This document shows positions 18,831 to 28,537 of a stretch of 64,000 bases of DNA, in pieces. The DNA lies in contig NW_013657625.1 in the NCBI RefSeq assembly GCF_000142905.1, positions 49,756 through 113,755 on the forward strand. The letters are read 5' to 3'. How positions within the stretch are numbered: position 1 is the first letter of the stretch; every line of letters starts with the position of its first letter. A model generated the notes under the pieces. The model searched no databases. It was not told where the DNA came from and saw only the letters and a list, made by a program, of their open reading frames with translations. A program made the position numbers and the translations under genes. This DNA comes from Thecamonas trahens ATCC 50062. Lineage: Eukaryota > Apusozoa > Apusomonadida > Apusomonadidae.

Positions 18831-20889
18831 AGGCGTCAACGTCCGAGGCCGAAACCGACGCCGATGAAAGACCGTCGGAGGCTTCGAACGAGCGATCAGT
18901 CCGACCGGCCGACGAGCCTGAGGTGCGGATGATCTTCTCGACGGTCGAGACCTCGGCCAACACGTCGAGCTTAGAGCGGTTGAGAACAAGCTTGCGGACC
19001 GGCGAGGCCGGGGCAGCCTCGGCCATCGACGGACCGTCGCCGCCATCGTCGAGCACCTCGATATCCGACGTGGTGTTGGCGAGCTTGGAGCGGCGGCGCC
19101 AGCGCGAGGCGTAAAAGACCACCTTGGACATGGTGGCCATGCCGAGGGTAATGGCCTTGTCCACTTCCTTCTGCGAGACAGAGATCGAGCCGAGGTTCTG
19201 GTCGAGCATCGGGTGTTCGCCGCCCTGGCAGAGCCAGGGGTCAACCTTGAGCTGCGCAATGGTGACCCGCTTTTGCGGATCCTTCTCGAGCAGTCGGAAA
19301 AGGAGCGCCCGCAGGTCCTGGTCAATCTCGACATCGCTCGGGACTTTGACCTCGTTCTCGCGGATGAGCTTGAAGAGCGCCCGCTGAATGGCAAACGGGT
19401 TGCCGCGGGCCGGCGGAATGAACGGGAGCTTGCCAAAGAGGAACTCGTAGAGGCACACGCCGAGGGCCCACACATCGACAGCCTTGCCCTCAACCTCCTG
19501 CCCGCGAGTACAGAGCTCGGGCGCAAAGTACGCAGGCGTGCCGAGGGTTGACGAGAGAGAGTCGTCGGTGCCCTCAAAGACGTGTGAGACGCCAAAGTCG
19601 GTGATCTTGATCACGCCCTGGGCGTCGATGAGCAGGTTGTCCGGCTTGAGGTCGCGGTGGACCACACCCTGGTGGTGCAGGTACTCGAGCCCGTACACAA
19701 TGTCGCGCATGTACACATAGGTGGCCTCGATCTCGAGGCCCTCGCCGTTGTGGCAGCCTGACATAACGGTGCCAAACGGCAGGTACTCCATCACAAAGTA
19801 CATCTTGTTGGCAACCGAGCCATCGGTCATGACCTCACGGAGCTTGACCACATTGGGATGTGAGAGCTTTTTCATGATCGCCAGCTCGTGCCGCGGATCG
19901 GCCGCGTTCGACATGTCTTGCGACTGCACCGCACCGGGGCGCGGACGCGCGAGTGTCTTCTTCATCTTGGCTGCGCGCAGAACTTTCATGGCAAACTGAT
20001 GGTGGAACGGGTCCGAGGTGTCGATGACCCGAAAGACCTCGCCGTACGCGCCCTTGCCGAGCAGCTCCATCACCTGGTACTGGTTGATCAGCACGTCGCC
20101 GTCCTCGTCGCCGGTCAGCGTCACCTCAAACGTCTCCTTGACAGAGTGCTTGGTCGCCCTATTGGGTGTACCGGCCGTAGACGGCCGCGTGGTCGACGAC
20201 GAGATGGCCCGCGGCCGCTTCGACTGCCGCTGCTTGATCGACGATATCTGGTCTTTGCGGAACGACCGGACCTCAGCCACCTCGGAGAGAATCCGCTTCA
20301 TGTCCGGCCCGCAACTCACATCCGAGTCCGACTCGGACCCGCCGGCCTCCGACACCATCGACTCGTCCGACGACGACGCATTGCCGCCCTCATCACCCCC
20401 ACCTTTTGTCACCTCCTCGGTCTGCACGCCGATGTCGATGCCCGGAGCCCGCGCCGCCGCACTTTCTTCCATCCTTGCTTCAGCATCAGCAGGAATCCCT
20501 AACGCTGCCGCCAGCGCCGCACGGAGAAAGACAAGCGGCTCGTCCGGCTGCAGGGTGATGAGCTGGGTGGTGAGCGACTGGAGGAGAGGACGGATACGAT
20601 GGCGCTCCATGTACACTTGCGCGGCGGCATGGAGCTCGGCTCCGGCAGCCCTACGCAACAGTGACGACGTCGGTGAGTGATTACCACTTGGAGAAGAAGA
20701 ATAACCACCCTGACGACGTCCGGGTGTGGCCTCTGGCCCGCTGCGTCCGTTCCCGCCCCGGCTTGGGCTCCCCACTCCCGCCAAACGTCCTGCGTCACCA
20801 GCCACGCCCGCTCCCAACGGGGAAGCAGCCCGCCCAGCATAGCCCAGCTGGGCAAGATATGACGACGGCGACCCATTCCCGGCTCGCAT
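18751..20889 (-). CDS. CaMKK/SnAK-like protein kinase with N-terminal RIIa/Dpy-30-like segment
   Basis: 712 aa, no intron. Kinase domain about 270-545: 'LGKGAYGEVF', 'AMKVL' (Lys), 'HRDLKPDN', 'DFGVSHVFEG', 'GTPAYFAPE', 'VDVWALGVCLYEFLFGKLPF'. The insert rich in Pro/Arg after the VAIK-type lysine and the downstream 'EVDKAI' segment match CaMKK/ELM-type kinases, which activate AMPK/SNF1 by T-loop phosphorylation; this target is inferred. Residues about 88-130 ('VYMERHRIRPLLQSL...PDEPLVFLRAAL') resemble the RIIa/Dpy-30 dimerisation-docking helix pair, not expected in CaMKK. N- and C-terminal tails are low complexity; the end is a Gly-Ser run encoded by a 12-bp minisatellite. It is divergent from the S9A peptidase gene. 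Confidence 0.88.
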   Translation of the reverse strand: MRAGNGSPSSYLAQLGYAGRAASPLGAGVAGDAGRLAGVGSPSRGGNGRSGPEATPGRRQGGYSSSPSGNHSPTSSLLRRAAGAELHAAAQVYMERHRIRPLLQSLTTQLITLQPDEPLVFLRAALAAALGIPADAEARMEESAAARAPGIDIGVQTEEVTKGGGDEGGNASSSDESMVSEAGGSESDSDVSCGPDMKRILSEVAEVRSFRKDQISSIKQRQSKRPRAISSSTTRPSTAGTPNRATKHSVKETFEVTLTGDEDGDVLINQYQVMELLGKGAYGEVFRVIDTSDPFHHQFAMKVLRAAKMKKTLARPRPGAVQSQDMSNAADPRHELAIMKKLSHPNVVKLREVMTDGSVANKMYFVMEYLPFGTVMSGCHNGEGLEIEATYVYMRDIVYGLEYLHHQGVVHRDLKPDNLLIDAQGVIKITDFGVSHVFEGTDDSLSSTLGTPAYFAPELCTRGQEVEGKAVDVWALGVCLYEFLFGKLPFIPPARGNPFAIQRALFKLIRENEVKVPSDVEIDQDLRALLFRLLEKDPQKRVTIAQLKVDPWLCQGGEHPMLDQNLGSISVSQKEVDKAITLGMATMSKVVFYASRWRRRSKLANTTSDIEVLDDGGDGPSMAEAAPASPVRKLVLNRSKLDVLAEVSTVEKIIRTSGSSAGRTDRSFEASDGLSSASVSASDVDASSSRSGSCSGSGSGSGSGSGSGSGSG

Positions 20890-21395
20890 CGCCCTCTCTA
20901 CTGTTCTACTCTTCTCCCCTCGCGCTCCGAGAGTAGTCGAGAGGATGATGTGCGGCGGTTATATGAGGGGCGCAGGGGAGGGAGGGAGGGAGGGAGGAGG
21001 GAGAGAAGCGAACGACCTGCTTCTTGACCAGCTGATGTCCCCCAAACTCACCCGCAATGTCACCAAAGTTTCTTGACGAGTTTATCGATGATGGCGGGTG
21101 ATAATTGTGTGCTGAGGTGAATATTGTTACAAGCACACCACTCAATTCTAAACCCCTCCCCCCAACCAACCCCGCCCTCCCCCGCCCGTCCGCATCAACC
21201 GCCGCATCAATCATTGCATCAACCGCCACATCAACCAACACACTCGCACACTCGCACACTCGTCATACTACTTGCTGATCTCTGCCTGCTGATCCGCCAG
21301 AGCCCGATCCCCATCGATTGCCTGCTTGCCTGGCTCGCTGCTAACATCAGACTCGAATCCGACTCGGTCATCGTCTATCGCCCCAGCTCGGTCAC
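20890..21395. other. Divergent intergenic region, kinase / S9A peptidase
   Basis: 506 bp with a 'ggga' repeat at about 20970-21005, and 'catcaaccgc' and 'cactcgca' short repeats near 21195-21260. No coding frame or known regulatory motif was recognised. Confidence 0.6.
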
Positions 21396-23606
21396 ATGCT
21401 GCGATGGGGACGATCTGCGCTGGCTGCCGCGGGTCTCCGTCCACGGCCATCGCTGGCTCTTGGCTCGTCTGACGCCGATCCGACTGTTAACTTACATGCT
21501 GACCCTGAGGCGGCCATCGGATACCTTGCCGCCGAAGCGGCCTGGACTGAGGCGGCGGTCATGAACCCACTGGCGTCCGAGGTCGACGCCCTCGCGGCGG
21601 GCATGCTCCGCAAGCTCCCTCCAGACTCGGCCGTCCCGCCGGAGCGTGTCGGCGAGTATCTGGTGGCGGTAACCCTGCCTCCCGGGGCCGAGTATCCGGT
21701 CGTCTCGCGGACTCCCGCTGCTGCCCCCGAATCTGCGCCGCAGCTCGTCCTCGACCTCAACACCCTCTTCGACACCTTTGCCACCTCCACCCTCCAGTTT
21801 GGCGACGTCAAGCTCTCGCCGGACGGTGCCCGTGTCGCCCACGCACTCGACGTCGGCGGCGCCGGCTCCATGCATGTCTACGTCAAGGACCTCGCCACTG
21901 GGGCGTACCTTGACGCCGCCGGCTGGAGCCAGCCACCCGGCGCTCCGCCGGCGCCCGTCACTCCCGACCCGATCTCGGCACTCGAGTGGGATGCAGACTC
22001 GAGAGGTCTGATCGTTGTCTCGGACGCTGGTGATGCCGTCGGCATGGTGGGCGTCGGCCGCGACCGCGCTCCGTCGTCCACACACTGGTTCCTCTCTGCG
22101 CCTGCAGATAGCCAGCTCTTGAGCGAGCCAGCCCACTTTGATCTCGGCACCACCTCGCGCCGATCATACCTCGCCGCTGGCCTCTTTGGTGCCTCGTCGT
22201 CATGCCTTTGGATCGCGCGGTCTTCCCCCGGGAAGCCTACCCCGCCGGAGGCCTTTAAGCTTGTCCGCGAGCCTGTGCCGTCCACCAAGTACTTTGCCGC
22301 CGAGTGGGGGGCCGACACCGAGCCCGATGCTCGCCTAGCTCTGATAGTTTCTTCGCCTGCTTGGCCCAACTACGCCATCGTCGACGCTGCCACCGATGAG
22401 CTCCTCCTTCCCCACGATCCAAGCTTCGCCATCGAGGACGCTGACGTCGTCGGAAATGTCGCTGTCGTTCTCGGGCGAGAGCTGGACTCGGGCCTTCCCG
22501 GCCTTCGGCTGCTGCGGCTTCCGCCTGATGCGCCACTCGGCTCTGTGCCGCTGGCGCCAAGCCTTCCAAGCGAGCTCTCGTCGTTTGTGCCGGGCGCCAA
22601 CTGGCAGCCGCCACGTGGGACGCCGTCGGCCCCGCCGTCGTACCGCCTCGTCGGCGACTCGCCCATCCATCACGAGTCGCCAGTCGACGTCAAACTCAGC
22701 GGCGCAGGCTTTGGTCGCATCGCTGCCTCGGCCGTTGCGCCTGCTGTCGCTGCCACCGTTGAGCGGTTGGCTGTCCCATCATCGCGTGATGCCGGGGTCT
22801 CTATCCCGGTCACGGTTGTCAAGCCAGCTGACGCTCCAAACGGCCCCATGCCGTTCCTCACCTTTGTGTACGGTGCGTACGGCATGTCGCTGCCCGAGAC
22901 CTACGATGAGCGCTGGCTGCCGATGATTGAGCGCGGTGTTGGCCTGGCCTACATTCACGTCCGCGGCGGCAGCGAGCTCGGCCCGGAGTGGCACGCCCGA
23001 GGTGCCCGCGAGTACAAGGCCAACTCGATCTCTGATTACGTCGACTGCCTCGAACACCTGCAGTCCACTGGCCTCGCTGATCCGAGCCGCACCGGTGCGC
23101 TTGCGCTCTCTGCAGGCGCCATTGTCGTCGCAAACGTTATCCTCAACGCACCGCACCTGCTCTCGGCCGCCGTCTTGGACGTCCCCTTTGTCGATGTCCT
23201 CGGCGCACTCGATGCCCATCGCGGCGTTGCCGCAGCACGCGGCCTCGAGGCCGCCGACCTGGCCGAGTACGGCGATCCCCGGAGCGATGCAATGCTGCGC
23301 AAGACTATAGAGGCTTACTGCCCGCACGCGCAGCTCCTCGCGCTTTGGCGACATGCGCGCGACGCCGGCAAGGCCGACGCCGGCGGTGCCAATCGCCCCC
23401 GCCTCCTCGTTCGCGCTGCCGTCAACGACGACCGCGTCCTCCCGGCTTCGGTTGCCGCCTTTACCGCCCTCTACCGCAGCACGTTTCCCGATGCCGAGCT
23501 CGCTGTCGAGGTCGAGGACGACGTCGGCCACTTTGGCGACGCCGGTAAGATGGGCGTCGCGAGCGTCGCCGCCCGCCAACTGGCTTTTCTAGGCCTCCAC
23601 AGATAA
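21396..23606 (+). CDS. S9A prolyl oligopeptidase family (oligopeptidase B / PREPL-like)
   Basis: 736 aa. The first ~25 residues are Arg/Ala/Leu-rich with no acidic residue until the mature part, compatible with a mitochondrial presequence. 'YLAAEAAWTEAAV' then matches the start of S9A enzymes. A beta-propeller region (about 130-470) precedes the alpha/beta hydrolase domain with 'FLTFVYGAYG', 'RGVGLAYIHVRGGSELGPEWH' and the nucleophile region 'GALALSAGAIVVAN'. The usual G-x-S-x-G(G) is changed to A-L-S-A-G but keeps the Ser. Asp in 'VNDDRVLP' and His in 'VGHFG' complete the triad. It should cleave short peptides or, like PREPL, act as an esterase; the altered serine box makes activity uncertain. 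The start is an ATG with no earlier in-frame ATG. Confidence 0.85.
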   Translation: MLRWGRSALAAAGLRPRPSLALGSSDADPTVNLHADPEAAIGYLAAEAAWTEAAVMNPLASEVDALAAGMLRKLPPDSAVPPERVGEYLVAVTLPPGAEYPVVSRTPAAAPESAPQLVLDLNTLFDTFATSTLQFGDVKLSPDGARVAHALDVGGAGSMHVYVKDLATGAYLDAAGWSQPPGAPPAPVTPDPISALEWDADSRGLIVVSDAGDAVGMVGVGRDRAPSSTHWFLSAPADSQLLSEPAHFDLGTTSRRSYLAAGLFGASSSCLWIARSSPGKPTPPEAFKLVREPVPSTKYFAAEWGADTEPDARLALIVSSPAWPNYAIVDAATDELLLPHDPSFAIEDADVVGNVAVVLGRELDSGLPGLRLLRLPPDAPLGSVPLAPSLPSELSSFVPGANWQPPRGTPSAPPSYRLVGDSPIHHESPVDVKLSGAGFGRIAASAVAPAVAATVERLAVPSSRDAGVSIPVTVVKPADAPNGPMPFLTFVYGAYGMSLPETYDERWLPMIERGVGLAYIHVRGGSELGPEWHARGAREYKANSISDYVDCLEHLQSTGLADPSRTGALALSAGAIVVANVILNAPHLLSAAVLDVPFVDVLGALDAHRGVAAARGLEAADLAEYGDPRSDAMLRKTIEAYCPHAQLLALWRHARDAGKADAGGANRPRLLVRAAVNDDRVLPASVAAFTALYRSTFPDAELAVEVEDDVGHFGDAGKMGVASVAARQLAFLGLHR

Positions 23607-24452
23607 AAGCCCACGAGCTCTGCTCCAAGTAAGCCAACCACAACCACAAGGCTGTCGTGGTGAAATCAGCAGATTACCATTTGGCGGCAGCCAAGGTTGA
23701 GGCCGGTGGCGACTGCACCAGCGGCTGAGGTTGGCAAGGCCGCAGCTGAGACTGAGACTTGGGCACACTTGACTTTCTCAACGCATCAATATGTATGTTA
23801 CACAAGGCAAAGATGTGCCACGTCAATGCTCTTGCTCCACGCTCATATGGGCAGAGCATGGGTGGTTGTGGTAGTCGTGAGGAGGACAGTGGGAGAGGGG
23901 GCTTGGACGGTGGTGGGATGGTGGGTAATCCCGCGACGGAATTGTGTCTGTGTGGGGGAAAAATGGAGTAGGACCTGGGTGTGGGTGGAGGGAGGAAGGT
24001 GACGATATCGATGACGACACTTCTTTTGAGGAAGAATCGGCCCCCTATCCAGGGGCTGAAGTGTTTCTATCTCAACGTCTACATTCTCCGAGGTATCGTC
24101 CCTCTCTCCATCTGACGCGCTCTTGGCTCTTTGTCAGAATCCGCGGGTGCAGCGACGAAAAATATTTTCTGTGGTTCATATTTTCTCCCCCCTTTGTGTG
24201 TATGTATCTCACACTCTCTCTCTTACTTACCTGCTGGCATAGGATCAAGTTGAACGTCGCTGGATACTTGGTGTCACCGTAGCTTGCTAAGCAAATGCAG
24301 AGTCCGCTACTGCCAACTGCGGATTCTAGATGCGCCTGCGCAAGGCGATGACGATGTCGGCATCGCTCCGCGGGCGCACACAAGCTACACAACCTGTAGT
24401 GCAACTCTGTAAAAACTGTTTCACTGCTCACAACTGACTGGAGAGGCTGAAG
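23607..24452. other. Intergenic region between convergent genes
   Basis: 846 bp, unusually long for this window. It includes G/T-rich sequence (23860-24000) and a lower-GC stretch with 'tctctctctt' (24140-24250). No supported ORF or RNA gene was found. Confidence 0.55.
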
Positions 24453-25298
24453 TTAAGCAGCGAAGGTCATAGCCAGTGCTGCGGTGGCAAGAGCGACCAC
24501 AGCGGTGGGGAAGAAGACCGAAGACTGATGGGCGGCGGCCGACGTCGCCGTCTTCGCCGATGTGGTGCACTGGATCAGCTTCGAGATGGAGACGGTGGAG
24601 CCGTCGGGCGCGGTGGCAGTCGTCAGATCGCACTTGTTGTTGGTAAGCGGCTGAGCGGCGGAGCAGCCCGTGGCGCAACCTGGGTTGCACCCAGTGGCCA
24701 CCTGCAGGTTGCCGGAGGCGTCGCAAGTCACGGTGAGGGTGCGGTCGCTCGGCGCAATGGAGGTGCTGGTCGAGTAGAAGCATGCAAGATCCTGGATGCT
24801 CGCCATGTTGGTACCGCACGACGGTGCGTTGTACGTGGCGCCGACGGCCTTGCCCTCGAGCGCAGTGGGGACAGCAGCAACGCACTCGGCGGCGATGTTG
24901 TACTTGGTCGTCGTCACCGTCAGCGACGACGGCACAATGTCGCTGGTCTCGAGGCACGTCGTCGCGCTAATCGCCACAACAGGTCCGTCAACGCATCCAG
25001 TCGTGCATGCCTTGTCGTCGCAGTATGTGGCCTGGAAGGTGGAGCCACCGGCGGTGCAGGCGACCTTGAACCACTTGTTGAAGTCCGAGTCGAAAGTGCA
25101 AAGCCCGGTCTTGGTGTAGACCGTGTTCGGCTGGGCCACCGTCGCGTTGCAGCTCGACGAACGAGTGTCAAACGAATGAAGCGCAAGCCACTCGGCCGAG
25201 CAAGTGGTGGCAAGGAAAGCCACCATGCCAAAGGTGAGAACAAGGGTGAGGTTGTACGTCTGACCGCTGTGTGAGTTGCGCACCTCTGGCGGAGACAT
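24453..25298 (-). CDS. Secreted Cys-rich protein, probably GPI-anchored
   Basis: 281 aa, no recognised family. Starting at the ATG at 25298, a short polar N-terminus is followed by a hydrophobic stretch and a signal-peptidase-like 'TTCSA' at about residue 35. The body is rich in Cys (about 18), Thr and Ser. The last ~20 residues are hydrophobic and preceded by small residues, with nothing after them, the layout of a GPI-attachment signal. An outer-surface location is inferred. The open frame extends upstream to about 25676 without an ATG that gives a better signal peptide, so an upstream exon cannot be excluded. Adjacent non-coding DNA is long on both sides. Confidence 0.72.
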   Translation of the reverse strand: MSPPEVRNSHSGQTYNLTLVLTFGMVAFLATTCSAEWLALHSFDTRSSSCNATVAQPNTVYTKTGLCTFDSDFNKWFKVACTAGGSTFQATYCDDKACTTGCVDGPVVAISATTCLETSDIVPSSLTVTTTKYNIAAECVAAVPTALEGKAVGATYNAPSCGTNMASIQDLACFYSTSTSIAPSDRTLTVTCDASGNLQVATGCNPGCATGCSAAQPLTNNKCDLTTATAPDGSTVSISKLIQCTTSAKTATSAAAHQSSVFFPTAVVALATAALAMTFAA

Positions 25299-26261
25299 TA
25301 GACAAAAATTTGCTCCGAGACCTGTCCGGGGCACACAACGAGGACTCGCAGCCCCGTACGCTACCGACAGAGCAGCTTGCGGAGATAGGACAATATAAGG
25401 GCAAAGATGATATCTTGTATAGACAAGAGACTGGTTGTGGGTAGAATGGTTGGACAAGGAAAGGAATGCTCTTTGGAGCTGTGGAAAGGGACCACGGGGT
25501 TGGGGCGGTCGCGGTGAAACTTTTTCACATATTCGCGACCGCTGCCGCCTTCTACCACGCCCAATACGAGGCGCAAAGAGCTTTTCCGGCAGCCCGCAAG
25601 TCATCTTCCACATAGAGTAGTCTGTAGTACTAGCTAGATGGGAGGGGGACGATAAAGAACAGACGTAGCGTACCATGTTGATACTGGTTCAAGACGGGTG
25701 TGGCGAGTTGAAAAGTCGCGCGACGCTTTTCGTCCTCAAGACGACATGGTCTCCCGCGATTTGCGACTTGATCCGACGAGCTGCACGAGTACGGGGCACA
25801 CGCTACGTATTCCCTACCTTCTATGGAAAAGGAAGGGGAAATTGATACCAGCCAGCCAGCCAGAGCACGCGAGGTGGAGCAGTTCAACTGCCTTGCCGAC
25901 CTTCAGCCAGACAAACAGCAGCCCCTTCCCTCGCCCGTGACCGCCGCGTGCACCATGGACAACATGTAGCCTCCTCTTGCCAGAGCCCACACATGTGGCC
26001 ATACGCAGGCCTTACGGCTACATCCTGACTGCAGCGCCGATTCACAGAGTGTGAACAAGGGTCAGATCATCCGCAGCTTCATCAATGGCAGGTTGAGAAA
26101 AGGGAAAGCAGGTTAGGCTGGTGGCAATAAGTTGGCCGGCGGGTGGCGGCGGGTGGCGGGCGGGCGACCGACAGTGGGCGAAGGCACCCCACGCCGACAG
26201 GTCACACGACTAGCCGCTGAACCAAGGGCAGGGCTACTTGCAGCGAGTGAGGATCGGGGAT
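25299..26261. other. Intergenic region, GPI-type protein / NTF2-like protein
   Basis: About 960 bp between divergent genes. It holds a short (ccag)n run near 25850 and a 'gggtggcgg' repeat near 26140. No coding frame with good codon use and no motif were recognised. Confidence 0.55.
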
Positions 26262-28505
26262 ATGAAAGTTCGTGTCAAGAGGTATCGACGTGTTCGACGG
26301 GAGGGCTCTGACGTGTCGCTAACCAGCACCAGCACCCATGGCGAGACCGGCGGAAGCGGTGGTGACGGTGGCAGGGGCGGAGGCACAGCCGCCGGTGAGA
26401 GCAGGGGCGGGAACGGACGCAGTCTCTCGCCGTCATCACCTGTTGTTGCCTCGGCCTCGTTTTCCGGCTTTACCCGTACATCGTCTCATCATGGTCTTCA
26501 TGGCCGCCACGGCAGTGAGACTGAGACCGAGAGCGAGACCGGGACCGGGACCGGGACCGGGACCGGAACCGGGTACGAGACCCGCGGCCGACACGCGCCA
26601 CGTCGCAGAGTCCTGCAGCCGCGGACTAATGGTCGCAAACACGCCCACGCAAGACGGTCGCGTCAGTCTCCGGTAGTGGCGGCAGTGGCGGCAGCGTCGG
26701 CGGCCGCGCCGAGAAAAGCAAGCCGGCGGGCCGGATCGATCGATGGAGGAAGAGCCGGCCTGAGCAGAAGCAGGCCGACCGGCGGGCAGCGGCGCGGAAG
26801 CGAGAGCATGGTCTTGAACCGCTCGCTTTCTGTGGCGCAGCCGCTAGGCATCCGTCGGTCGCTGGAGAGCCGCGGGCGTAGCGGGTCGTCGTACTCGGGC
26901 AACTCGATGCTGTCGGTGAGCATCTCGCCGTCGATGTCGTCGTCGTCGTCGCCGCAGGAAGACTCTCTGTCCTCAGAAGACGTTTCGTCGGGCTCGGGCG
27001 GCGAAGAGACGTCGGGCCGGCTTTCGCCGCGGATCGAGATCTCACGGTCGTGGTCGCGCCGACGCGGACGCTCGGTCTCGGTCTCGTTCTCGTCAGACGA
27101 CCCCAACTCGCCGAACCGGAGCCGAACGTACCGGCGGCGGCGCGACACACCGCCGACCCGCAACCAACAGCTGCTTGTCGAGTCTGAGGATGACGTTGAG
27201 CATAGCAGCAATGGCGACGAGTCGTTTCTCTCGTCGTCGATGGAGGAGGTCGGTATGCACCAAGAATCGACGCCGGCCCTGGTGGCGCTCGCTGACCACG
27301 TGGCGCCGCCACACGGCGGCCCAGCCGCTGCCCGTATGGCTGCAGGTAGCAAGCTGCGGTCGGCATCGATGAGCAAGCTGTCGCCGAGCCGCCGAGGCAA
27401 GCCACATGGTTACTCGCCGCCACACGCGGTGCCGAAACACAGCGCGCCGGTGGCGCAGAGCGACACTGTGGTGCCCTCGCCGTCCCGACACGCGCCACCT
27501 CGGCACGGCGGAACTGTGCCCTCGAATCCCGCAACGCTGTCGACTGCGCAAACGCTTGCTGCCGCCCGGACTGCGCATGCATCTCCTGCTGTCGACAACA
27601 CACCGCGCCCCTCGCACTCGGCCCACGTCCCGCACGCTGCACACAAGCCGCCTGTCGCACACGACAACACACCGCGCCCCTCGCACTCGGCCCACGTCCC
27701 GCACGCTGCACACAAGCCGCCTGTCGCACACGCCCCGCATACCGCACACGCTACACACGCTCCGCATGCTGTACACGCTCCGCACGCTGCACACAAGCCG
27801 CCTGTCGCGCACGCTGTACACGCTCCGCACGCTGCACACGCCCCACACGCTCCGCACGCTGCACACAAGCCGCACGTCGCTCACGCCCCGCATACTGCAC
27901 ACGCCCCGCATGCTGTTCACGCCCCGCACAGTGCACAGCAACCCCGTCCGGTTGCATCGCACGCCCCGCATGCCGCACACACCCCACATGCTGCACACGC
28001 CCCGCACACACCGTACGCTGGACGCCAACCAGCTCCTGCAACATCACATGCTCCGCACGCCGCCGCACATCCAGCTCGCCTCACTTTACCCACGCACCCC
28101 ATCGCTCTATCACAACCTCGCCACGCAACGCCTCCTGCTGACCCGTTGACTCTGACAAAAACGCTCGGATCGCGCCTCGCCGACCTCGCAGCGGCCTACA
28201 ATCGCGGCGCTGTCATCACCCTCTCCACCTACTTTAATTCTGCGGGCAAGATCATTCCGTCGGGCACCAAGGGCGCGGTCTATGCCGGCCGCCATGCCAT
28301 CCAGGCCTACTGGAAGTCGCTGCTGGCTTCCGGCCTCAAACACCTCGTCGCCACCATCGACTCGGCCACTATCACCGGCGACGGCAACGCCTATGCCACC
28401 GGCTCCATCGCCCACTCGGCCGGCGGCGGCAACATCGTTGTCGTCGTCTCGCGCCCATCGCCGTCAGCGCCCTTCAAGATCGACGTACTCGCCATCACAG
28501 CGTAG
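26262..28505 (+). CDS. Low-complexity protein with C-terminal NTF2/SnoaL-like domain
   Basis: 747 aa from the ATG at 26262; the open frame extends slightly upstream only through a TTG. Residues 1-450 are disordered: Gly/Ser/Arg-rich with a (TG)n peptide run from 'gggacc' repeats, RS-type patches and acidic Ser clusters. About 450-610 is a His/Ala/Pro array of 'HAPHAAHKPPVAH' type. The last ~115 residues ('LAAAYNRGAVITLSTYFNSAGKI', 'GRHAIQAYWKSLLASGL', 'GDGNAYATGSI') fit the NTF2-like/SnoaL (DUF4440) fold. In such proteins the fold is usually a small-molecule pocket or an oligomerisation module, so no function is assigned. The His-rich array could bind metal. Its 3' end is 32 bp from the metzincin stop. 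Confidence 0.75.
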   Translation: MKVRVKRYRRVRREGSDVSLTSTSTHGETGGSGGDGGRGGGTAAGESRGGNGRSLSPSSPVVASASFSGFTRTSSHHGLHGRHGSETETESETGTGTGTGTGTGYETRGRHAPRRRVLQPRTNGRKHAHARRSRQSPVVAAVAAASAAAPRKASRRAGSIDGGRAGLSRSRPTGGQRRGSESMVLNRSLSVAQPLGIRRSLESRGRSGSSYSGNSMLSVSISPSMSSSSSPQEDSLSSEDVSSGSGGEETSGRLSPRIEISRSWSRRRGRSVSVSFSSDDPNSPNRSRTYRRRRDTPPTRNQQLLVESEDDVEHSSNGDESFLSSSMEEVGMHQESTPALVALADHVAPPHGGPAAARMAAGSKLRSASMSKLSPSRRGKPHGYSPPHAVPKHSAPVAQSDTVVPSPSRHAPPRHGGTVPSNPATLSTAQTLAAARTAHASPAVDNTPRPSHSAHVPHAAHKPPVAHDNTPRPSHSAHVPHAAHKPPVAHAPHTAHATHAPHAVHAPHAAHKPPVAHAVHAPHAAHAPHAPHAAHKPHVAHAPHTAHAPHAVHAPHSAQQPRPVASHAPHAAHTPHAAHAPHTPYAGRQPAPATSHAPHAAAHPARLTLPTHPIALSQPRHATPPADPLTLTKTLGSRLADLAAAYNRGAVITLSTYFNSAGKIIPSGTKGAVYAGRHAIQAYWKSLLASGLKHLVATIDSATITGDGNAYATGSIAHSAGGGNIVVVVSRPSPSAPFKIDVLAITA
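27594..28070. repeat. In-frame His/Ala/Pro repeat array
   Basis: Begins with a perfect 69-bp tandem duplication (27594-27662, 27663-27731; 23 codons each), followed by degenerate 12-15 bp 'cacgctccgcacgctgca' type units encoding HAPHAA. All lengths keep the reading frame. Confidence 0.93.
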
Positions 28506-28537
28506 CTTTGCAGCGGTAGAGTGACAAGCAAACACAT

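Noticed and set aside
23607..24452. Possible tRNA or small RNA gene in the intergenic gap
   Set aside because: No cloverleaf with matching A/B boxes could be assembled by eye. A tRNAscan/Infernal run would be decisive.
26238..26261. Longer start of the NTF2-like protein
   Set aside because: The extension begins at TTG; the first ATG is 26262.
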